Shown here piece after piece: positions 46,747-51,171 of a stretch of DNA of 51,171 bases; the stretch's first letter is position 1, and every line of letters starts with the position of its first letter. The notes under the pieces were generated by a model. That model was not told where the DNA came from and did not search any database. It worked only from the letters and a program-made list of their open reading frames with translations. The stretch is from Damh-18 sp964390945 (lineage in GTDB: Bacteria > Patescibacteriota > Minisyncoccia > Phycocordibacterales > UBA918): contig CAYMIV010000006.1 of the NCBI GenBank assembly GCA_964390945.1, forward strand, positions 1-51,171, in the 5' to 3' direction. The position numbers and the translations under genes were made by a program.

Positions 46747-47805
46747 ATGAGACGAAAAAAAATTCCAGTCGTTGCCCCCCCAAAACGAAAAGTTCTGAAA
46801 TTAACCGGTCTCGGGGTTGTTGCACTAGTCATTGTGGGGTTCGCCTTCTCATTTACGCTCATCCACAAACAGTATGCCTCGATAACGACGCAAGACGTGC
46901 AGAGCGAGAAAACCAACACTGAAGACGTTTCCTCAGGTCCCATACCCTTTCCAGTCAGTGTCGATCCGAAACTCAAACGCATTAGTGAAAACCCGATTGT
47001 TGAGACGTACTTTGATGAGCATATTTCAAAACGTAGCGGAACAGACGGCGCCCACACAAGTTGGCTTCATAAGGTGGCTGCGCGACTTGCACTTTCGAGT
47101 TGGTATCAGAACCTCGCATCGCTCTCAACGCGAACCCTTGTGATTCAATCCGGTGAACGCCGAGAGCAAGTCGCGCAGAATTTTGGGAAAATTCTCGGGT
47201 GGGACAGGGCCGCGCGTGCTGATTTTATGGAACTCATTTCGAGTTCAACGCCGGAAGTCCTCGATGGTAAGTTTTTTCCGGGTACGTATGTTGTCGACCG
47301 AACAGCGAGTCCCGAAGAGGTTGCTCCGCTCGTCAATGAACGTTTCACAACAGAGATTCTATCACGCTACACTGATGACGTTTCCGAATATGTTCCCCTT
47401 AATGATGCACTTACCATTGCCTCGCTTCTCGAGCGAGAGGCATATGATTTTGATGACATGCGGCATATTTCTGGTGTCATTTGGAATCGTCTTTTTGTGG
47501 ATATGAACCTTCAAATAGATGCGACACTCCAGTACGCAAAAGGAAGCAAGGTCGATCAACCCTGGTGGCCCAAGGTGCGTCCTGCCGACAAATACATCAC
47601 GTCTCCCTTTAATACCTACGAGAACGAGGGACTGCCACCGACACCCATTGCAAATCCCTCACTCGATGCGATTCTCGCCGCACTTAATCCGACAAAAACC
47701 GACTGTATGTATTACTTCCACGATAGGAATGGGGGGTTTCACTGCACTCCCACATACGAAGAGCACGTTGCGCTCCTCAAGCAGTACTACGGGAGAGGGA
47801 AATAA
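46747..47805 (+). CDS. mltG: Endolytic peptidoglycan transglycosylase MltG (YceG-like)
   Basis: 352 residues from the ATG at 46747. There is a cytoplasmic basic start, a TM (about 23-43), a LysM-like N-terminal domain (about 125-200; 'VIQSGERREQVAQNFGKILG') and the YceG lytic core. The catalytic Glu is in ASLLEREAYD (E229). The end signature runs PFNTYENEGLPPTPIANPS and YYFHDRNGGFHCTPTYEEH. MltG cuts nascent glycan strands in the membrane and sets strand length. Essential-type housekeeping gene, length typical (330-360). It ends 5 bp before the tRNA-Arg-associated array. Confidence 0.95.
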   Translation: MRRKKIPVVAPPKRKVLKLTGLGVVALVIVGFAFSFTLIHKQYASITTQDVQSEKTNTEDVSSGPIPFPVSVDPKLKRISENPIVETYFDEHISKRSGTDGAHTSWLHKVAARLALSSWYQNLASLSTRTLVIQSGERREQVAQNFGKILGWDRAARADFMELISSSTPEVLDGKFFPGTYVVDRTASPEEVAPLVNERFTTEILSRYTDDVSEYVPLNDALTIASLLEREAYDFDDMRHISGVIWNRLFVDMNLQIDATLQYAKGSKVDQPWWPKVRPADKYITSPFNTYENEGLPPTPIANPSLDAILAALNPTKTDCMYYFHDRNGGFHCTPTYEEHVALLKQYYGRGK

Positions 47806-47810
47806 TCTAT

Positions 47811-48163
47811 CTCCCGGCAGGAATCGGTCACGAATAATTTTGCATACACAAAATTTTCTCGACCCCGGCTCGCAGTCGCAAGCGACATGCTCCGCCTTTC
47901 GATTCCTGACGCGAGCAAAGCAGTTTGCTCGCTCCGTGAGTCCAAAACTTCGTTTTGTCCTCCCGGCAGGAATCGGTCACGAATAATTTTGCATACACAA
48001 AATTTTCTCGACCCCGGCTCGCAGTCGCAAGCGACATGCTCCGCCTTTCGATTCCTGACGCGAGCAAAGCAGTTTGCTCGCTCCGTGAGTCCAAAACTTC
48101 GTTTTGTCCTCCCGGCAGGAATCGGTCACGAATAATTTTGCATACACAAAATTTTCTCGACCC
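47811..48163. repeat. 149-bp tandem repeat array beside tRNA-Arg, each unit with a copy of the tRNA 3' end
   Basis: Units start at 47811, 47960 and 48109, the third cut by the N gap. Copies are essentially identical. The unit boundary reads CTCCCGGCAGGAATCG, which is the reverse complement of the last 16 nt of the tRNA-Arg CGATT..acceptor end. The tRNA-proximal edge after the gap (48264-48282) continues in phase with it. Each unit also contains hairpins: AATTTTG/CAAAATT, GTCGC-aa-GCGAC, a 9-bp GCGAGCAAA/TTTGCTCGC and CAAAAC-ttc-GTTTTG. CGGAGCGA (minus strand) is shared with the tRNA-Gln array. The array lies downstream of the tRNA 3' end. Confidence 0.9.
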
Positions 48164-48263
48164 NNNNNNNNNNNNNNNNNNNNNNNNNNNNNNNNNNNNN
48201 NNNNNNNNNNNNNNNNNNNNNNNNNNNNNNNNNNNNNNNNNNNNNNNNNNNNNNNNNNNNNNN
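48164..48263. other. Assembly gap (100 Ns)
   Basis: Exactly 100 Ns inside the array, a placeholder of unknown size. The true copy number of the repeat is therefore unknown and may be larger. Confidence 0.99.
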
Positions 48264-48264
48264 G

Positions 48265-48336
48265 TCCTCCCGGCAGGAATCGAACCCGCGTTTTGGGTAC
48301 CGGAAACCCATGTTCTATCCACTGAACTACGGGAGG
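48265..48336 (-). tRNA. tRNA-Arg, anticodon CCG
   Basis: Minus strand: acceptor CCTCCCG / CGGGAGG (7 bp), D-arm GTTC...GAAC, anticodon stem TGGGT/ACCCA with loop TTCCGGT (anticodon CCG, decodes CGG), 4-nt variable loop, T-arm GCGGG-TTCGATT-CCTGC. 72 nt, discriminator A; CCA is not encoded. The last ~18 nt are duplicated in the array to its 3' side. Confidence 0.95.
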
Positions 48337-48383
48337 AAAAAATATAGTACACAATTGTCAGCAAACGGTACATTTCCCTTTCC

Positions 48384-48806
48384 CTACTTTAAATACACTG
48401 TTGCGAGAACGCCAAGGGTCACCAGAAGACCACCGGTTATGTTACCGAGTGTCGGTTTTTCACCAAGGAAGATAAGTGCGAGGATGACCGTGAGCGCAAT
48501 GGAAAGTTTGTCGATGGGTGCCACACGCGATACTTCACCAAGTTGAAGTGCTTTGAAGTAGAAGAGCCAAGAGAGACCGGTGGCAAGTGCGGAAAGAATA
48601 ATGAACAAATATGAGTATCTTGATATCTTGAACATATCCGCCCAGTTCCCCTGAATGAGTACGATTCCCCACGCAAAAAATACGACAACAATGGTACGGA
48701 GCGCAACCGCAAGATTACTATCGACTCCCTTAATGCCTATTTTTCCGAATATTGCGACTAGTGACGCAAAAAACGCCGAGAGAAGCGCGTAGGTAACCCA
48801 ACTCAT
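48384..48806 (-). CDS. EamA/DMT-superfamily small membrane transporter
   Basis: 140 residues from the ATG at 48806 (MSWVTYALLSAFFASLVAIF). One EamA repeat of four to five TM helices, with FGKIGIKGVDSNLAVALRTI and the family end 'SIALTVILALIFLGEKPTLGNITGGLLVTLGVLATVYL'. Half-size EamA proteins pair as homodimers. Substrate unknown. Its ATG overlaps the TGA of the upstream gene as ATGA, so translation is coupled. An upstream start at 48872 is antisense-like filler and is rejected. Confidence 0.85.
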   Translation of the reverse strand: MSWVTYALLSAFFASLVAIFGKIGIKGVDSNLAVALRTIVVVFFAWGIVLIQGNWADMFKISRYSYLFIILSALATGLSWLFYFKALQLGEVSRVAPIDKLSIALTVILALIFLGEKPTLGNITGGLLVTLGVLATVYLK

Positions 48807-49222
48807 ACCGATGAGCGCAGTTTGACGGAAAGCCAGAAGAGCAGAATGTAAAAAATAAGACCGAGCGCGCACGTTGGAAGACCGAGCACGTATGCGGTGA
48901 GTCCTTCACTAAAAAGTTTGGGCAGTTCACCAAAGGTGAAATATCCGGCAAAGAGAATGCCGAGGCCTGATGTCACGAGGATAATTTCGTTTGCGGTTTC
49001 TCTTTTGACTTTGCCAAGTACCCGAGTGAGCGCAGCGACTGTGATAACGAGGTACATGAAGAAACCATAGTAGCAGGCGGGAAAACCGAGAAAATACGGA
49101 CACCCTTCTCCGAATGCACACGTTTCAGTAAAAAACTTTACACCGCTTAAATAACCGGCAAACATAAGCCCTGCCGCCCCGAGAACAAGCACCCAACGTT
49201 CCAATTTATTTTCGTATGACAT
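48803..49222 (-). CDS. VKOR-like four-helix membrane protein with duplicated motif
   Basis: This 139-residue protein has four TM segments. The first loop carries two Cys in CAFGEGCPYFLGFPACYYGF, and 'GFPACYYGFFMYL' is echoed by 'GLPTCALGLIFYILL' near the end, suggesting an internal duplication. The C-x5-C and the C-Y-x-LG-x-P-A pattern resemble bacterial vitamin-K-epoxide-reductase homologues, which make disulfide bonds with DsbA-type partners. A true VKOR CxxC is not seen, so this is tentative. It is coupled to the EamA gene. TATAAT lies 8 nt before the ATG. Confidence 0.5.
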   Translation of the reverse strand: MSYENKLERWVLVLGAAGLMFAGYLSGVKFFTETCAFGEGCPYFLGFPACYYGFFMYLVITVAALTRVLGKVKRETANEIILVTSGLGILFAGYFTFGELPKLFSEGLTAYVLGLPTCALGLIFYILLFWLSVKLRSSV

Positions 49223-49230
49223 GTAAAATA

Positions 49231-49236
49231 ATTATA
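49231..49236 (-). promoter_or_regulatory. -10 box TATAAT, 8 nt before an ATG
   Basis: The minus strand reads TATAAT-N8-ATG. It sits 2 bp from the stop of the upstream FtsK-like gene, so it gives a separate leaderless transcript for the VKOR-like/EamA pair. Confidence 0.55.
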
Positions 49237-49237
49237 A

Positions 49238-49792
49238 TCACCGATTACGATAAACTTGACGCTTCCCCGACCCATCATCAGGTCCGACAATGCCGCGCTC
49301 TTCGAGAAGATCCATCAGTACGACTGCGTGGGCATAACCGATATTAAAACGCCGCGCGAGGAGTGATATGGATGCGTTGCCCATTTCAAGTACGATTTCT
49401 TTTGCCTGTTCGTACAAGACTTCCTCTTGCATATCGGTGGTCCACGGGGAGATAACGCCATCGTCGTGTTCAACGCCGTATATTTCACGTCTCACATTCA
49501 TAAAGATTGTCACACCGATAAGTTGCTCATCGGGAATTGGTGCCACGACTTCCACATGACTTCTCCCAAGAGCGAAACGAAGGTCATCTTCAAAACTTCG
49601 GATGACTTGCATGCGAACGTGTTCGACGGGACGGAGAAGTACGCATATGCCGTCGGGAAAAACTTTGACTTCAACTATTTCGAGCGCAACACCAAATACT
49701 CCGAATGTATCACGCACCTTCGATGAAATCTCATTGATGCGGTTTGTGTGAGTATGCTCAATTGCCAGGAGGCTGTTCCCATCTTCAGCCAT
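49238..49792 (-). CDS. FtsK-like protein with alpha- and gamma-type domains but no motor
   Basis: 184 residues. The first part (about 30-105) matches the FtsK alpha (DNA-ring adaptor) pattern: 'RPVEHVRMQVIRSFEDDLRFALG' and 'VEVVAPIPDEQLIGVTI'. The second (about 123-184) is a winged helix with LYEQAKEIVLEMGNASISLLA and RRFNIGYAHAVVLMDLLEERGIVGPDDGSGKRQV, the gamma-domain signature that reads KOPS DNA and activates XerD. The Walker-type RecA motor that normally sits between them is missing, and no TM is present. It could be a regulator of the full FtsK, or a KOPS-type DNA-binding protein. TATAAT lies 8 nt before the ATG. Confidence 0.75.
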   Translation of the reverse strand: MAEDGNSLLAIEHTHTNRINEISSKVRDTFGVFGVALEIVEVKVFPDGICVLLRPVEHVRMQVIRSFEDDLRFALGRSHVEVVAPIPDEQLIGVTIFMNVRREIYGVEHDDGVISPWTTDMQEEVLYEQAKEIVLEMGNASISLLARRFNIGYAHAVVLMDLLEERGIVGPDDGSGKRQVYRNR

Positions 49793-49800
49793 ACATCATA

Positions 49801-49806
49801 ATTATA
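49801..49806 (-). promoter_or_regulatory. -10 box TATAAT, 8 nt before the FtsK-like ATG
   Basis: The minus strand reads TATAAT-N8-ATG. Confidence 0.55.
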
Positions 49807-49872
49807 CACCTCGAAGATTGACAATATCTGCGAATATCGTCAACTGTTCATAAGTGGCTGTACCCGTTCCGG

Positions 49873-50094
49873 CTATTCTTTTGCCGACATATGCTTCTTT
49901 TTGAGGGTCTTTTCGATAAAGCGGTCAATGGCGAGAAGGCGGAGGCCGAGAAGTTCAAGTCCGATAATGAGGAGTACGATGCCGGGAATGACCGGAAGAA
50001 AAAGGGCGAAAATACCGGCAAGAATGAGCACAACGCCAACCACCCGCTTTAATTTCGGGCGCTCAAGTGTAAATTGTTTCGCTTTTTCGTACAT
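49873..50094 (-). CDS. Small PGPGW-like membrane protein
   Basis: 73 residues from the ATG at 50094 (MYEKAKQFTLERPKLKRVVG). Two TM segments form a hairpin around LPVIPG: KLKRVVGVVLILAGIFALF and IVLLIIGLELLGLRL. This matches the PGPGW-type putative transmembrane family (G...LP.PG....IG...L). A GTG at 50124 would add 10 residues. Basic ends on both sides. Role unknown. Confidence 0.65.
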   Translation of the reverse strand: MYEKAKQFTLERPKLKRVVGVVLILAGIFALFLPVIPGIVLLIIGLELLGLRLLAIDRFIEKTLKKKHMSAKE

Positions 50095-50199
50095 AGGTAT
50101 ATCGAGGCGGACGTACTGGTTCACACATTCTTACAACGCTTGTCTTTTTTATTATTTTTGACACAATCAACCCAGACACGTCAGCGGTGGGAGGCGATT

Positions 50200-50427
50200 A
50201 TGTCCCAAAAGGGTGCGCGGCCAAGCGCCGTGCAAAAGGAATACGACGCCCTGCTCAATGAGGCGCTTCGACCGATTGTTGGTCCTCACCGAGAATTGCG
50301 ATTCCGCATTCTCAACAAAGAAGAACAGCGCACTGTCCTGCGAAAACTCTCTGCGGCGTACTGCATATCAGGATCACCCGCACTCCTTCGGCTCATGAAA
50401 AGCCTAGAGCAGCACTGCGGCCGCTGA
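50200..50427 (+). CDS. Small basic protein with its own SD and terminator
   Basis: 75 residues from the ATG at 50200 (MSQKGARPSAVQKEYDALLN). Mainly helical, basic; no signal or TM. 'FRILNKEEQRTVLRKLSAAY' suggests a helical hairpin. GGGAGG (50189-50194) lies 5 nt before the ATG, one of few strong SD sites in the window, and its stop lies in the loop of the terminator. I do not recognise the family. It could be a small RNA- or DNA-binding protein. Confidence 0.6.
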   Translation: MSQKGARPSAVQKEYDALLNEALRPIVGPHRELRFRILNKEEQRTVLRKLSAAYCISGSPALLRLMKSLEQHCGR

Positions 50428-50446
50428 AAGAGCGGCCATTTCTTTT
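50419..50446 (+). terminator. Terminator enclosing the stop codon
   Basis: GGCCGCT (50419-50425), loop GAAAG, AGCGGCC (50431-50437), then ATTTCTTTT. The TGA stop of the 75-residue gene spans the top of the stem and the loop. Confidence 0.75.
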
Positions 50447-50516
50447 ATCTTGAGTTTTGCTGTAGATATGGCAGAATCATAGCCGATTCGTTTTTTTTTA
50501 ATCCCGCGAGGGTGTG

Positions 50517-50723
50517 ATGTCAAATTCTTCGAATTACGCATCACTCAATGAGTACATCGAGGAACAGTTGTACACCGTGCGGAGCGTGCTCGAGATCGGG
50601 GTCGAAAGCCAATTTGAGGCGAACCTTCTACTCCGGAGGCTGTACACGGTCATAGCGATTTCAAACAACGAGGAAGCGCGTGAACATGTGCGGTACATTG
50701 AAGAACGGTATGGTGACCGGTAG
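50517..50723 (+). CDS. Small acidic helical protein with its own SD and terminator
   Basis: 68 residues from the ATG at 50517 (MSNSSNYASLNEYIEEQLYT). Helical and acidic; 'TVRSVLEIGVESQFEANLLLRRLYTVIAISNNEEAREHV'. A GTG at 50514 is one codon upstream. GAGGG (50508-50512) is a possible SD, 4 nt before the ATG. Family unknown. It sits between the 75-residue gene and the tRNA-Gln array. Confidence 0.55.
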   Translation: MSNSSNYASLNEYIEEQLYTVRSVLEIGVESQFEANLLLRRLYTVIAISNNEEAREHVRYIEERYGDR

Positions 50724-50744
50724 GCAACTACGGTCACCATTTTT
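50710..50744 (+). terminator. Terminator overlapping the 68-residue gene's stop codon
   Basis: ATGGTGACCG (50710-50719) pairs with CGGTCACCAT (50731-50740), a 10-bp perfect stem followed by T5. The TAG stop is in the loop. Confidence 0.8.
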
Positions 50745-50840
50745 GTTGAAGTTACCAAGAAATTTTACTTTGGAGATTTTGCTAAAATAGTATAAATTTA
50801 TCCCATGTCAGCGCGGTGCGTGTGACATATTCACGGTTGA

Positions 50841-51100
50841 AGTTGAACATTGGGGAATGACCAGAAATTAACGAGCGGAGCGACTATAATTTCTGAGTCC
50901 GTCGCAAGGTGCTTCCTCAATGCCTCCTTGCGACGCCGAAGTCGAACGCAGAGTGAAGTAAAGAGTGAAGAGTTGAACATTGGGGAATGACCAGAAATTA
51001 ACGAGCGGAGCGACTATAATTTCTGAGTCCGTCGCAAGGTGCTTCCTCAATGCCTCCTTGCGACGCCGAAGTCGAACGCAGAGTGAAGTAAAGAGTGAAG
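50841..51100. repeat. 130-bp tandem repeat array beside tRNA-Gln, each unit with the tRNA 5' end
   Basis: Two identical 130-bp units start at 50841 and 50971; the tRNA itself continues the phase at 51101. The boundary AGTTGAACATTGGGGAAT is shared exactly with the tRNA flank plus its first 8 nt (51101-51118). Each unit has two strong hairpins: CAGAAATTA/TAATTTCTG (50862-50870 with 50887-50895) and CGTCGCAAGG/CCTTGCGACG (50900-50909 with 50926-50935). TATAAT sits inside the first one (50885-50890). The unit shares structure and sequence with 24.44-24.54 kb. Confidence 0.9.
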
Positions 51101-51110
51101 AGTTGAACAT

Positions 51111-51171
51111 TGGGGAATCGTCTAATGGTAGGACATCAGGTTTTGGTCCTGAGTATCGGGGTTCGAGTCCC
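51111..51171 (+). tRNA. tRNA-Gln, anticodon TTG (truncated by the window end)
   Basis: TGGGGAA acceptor, D-arm GTC..GAC, anticodon stem TCAGG/CCTGA with loop TTTTGGT (anticodon TTG, decodes CAA), then GGGGTTCGAGTCCC of the T-arm. The 3' acceptor strand is beyond the window. Confidence 0.93.

Noticed and set aside
47811..48163. CRISPR array
   Set aside because: Units are 149 bp and identical over their full length with no variable spacers, no cas genes are near, and each unit carries a tRNA fragment.
47519..48373. Protein-coding reading frames through the tRNA-Arg array
   Set aside because: Frames run through tandem repeats, a tRNA and 100 Ns; they contain no domain and repeat the same sequence as the array.
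50841..51100. Small protein on the minus strand of the tRNA-Gln array
   Set aside because: Identical repeat units read twice in the same frame; no domain.
2..51171. Genetic code 25 (TGA = Gly)
   Set aside because: TGA works as a normal stop in several genes (for example CAP, UmuD overlap and dockerin) with sensible protein lengths; no in-frame TGA is needed.

Overview
The window looks like a chromosome segment of a Patescibacteria / Candidate Phyla Radiation bacterium, most likely a Parcubacteria-type lineage. This is inferred from gene style, not from a marker-gene tree. The supporting signs are very compact genes, standard TGA/TAA/TAG stops, many secreted proteins with Ig/FN3/cohesin/dockerin modules, many genes whose only upstream signal is a -10 box 6-10 nt before the start codon, and few catabolic genes. 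A run of 100 Ns at 48164-48263 shows this is a scaffold.

Layout. (1) 1-265: start of an ABC-transporter ATPase running off the left edge. (2) 385-24211, all minus strand: an FN3 secreted protein, a 20-kb gene for a 6,674-residue secreted modular protein, a cohesin-domain membrane protein and an Hsp20 chaperone. (3) 24212-24538: a hairpin-rich gene-free element. (4) 24539-29578, minus: an apparent operon of envelope proteins: a DUF916-like membrane protein, a small two-TM protein, two tandem pseudo-formylglycine-generating-enzyme proteins and a dockerin protein. A related secreted protein follows at 29683-30822. (5) 31117-34575, minus: UmuC, a cupin, UmuD and a CAP-domain membrane protein. (6) 34643-50094: a mix of envelope and housekeeping genes. 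These are a transglutaminase-like protein, a peptidoglycan-binding acidic protein, an HI0933-type flavoprotein, an rRNA pseudouridine synthase, a cold-shock protein, an HExxH metalloprotein, a peroxiredoxin, a TauE/SafE permease, a SIMPL protein, a methyltransferase, a Rieske oxygenase, MltG, small membrane proteins and an FtsK-like protein that lacks the motor. (7) 47811-48336 and 50841-51171: two tRNA loci (Arg-CCG and Gln-TTG), each carrying a tandem array whose unit ends in a copy of one end of that tRNA.

How it fits together. Most of the window builds the cell surface. The giant protein, the FN3, cohesin and dockerin proteins, the two secreted proteins sharing the KDTLSDSAPG N-terminal module, the DUF916-like protein and the CAP protein all have export signals and no recognisable metabolic domain. 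Cohesin and dockerin on neighbouring genes suggest calcium-dependent assembly on the membrane. UmuD/UmuC give error-prone lesion bypass; peroxiredoxin and Hsp20 handle oxidative and folding stress.

Best candidates for something undescribed: the tRNA-anchored palindromic tandem repeats at 47.8-48.3 kb and 50.8-51.1 kb, with a structurally covarying relative at 24.2-24.54 kb; the giant adhesin-like gene with an unusual leader; the motorless FtsK-like protein; and the window-wide pattern consistent with leaderless transcription.
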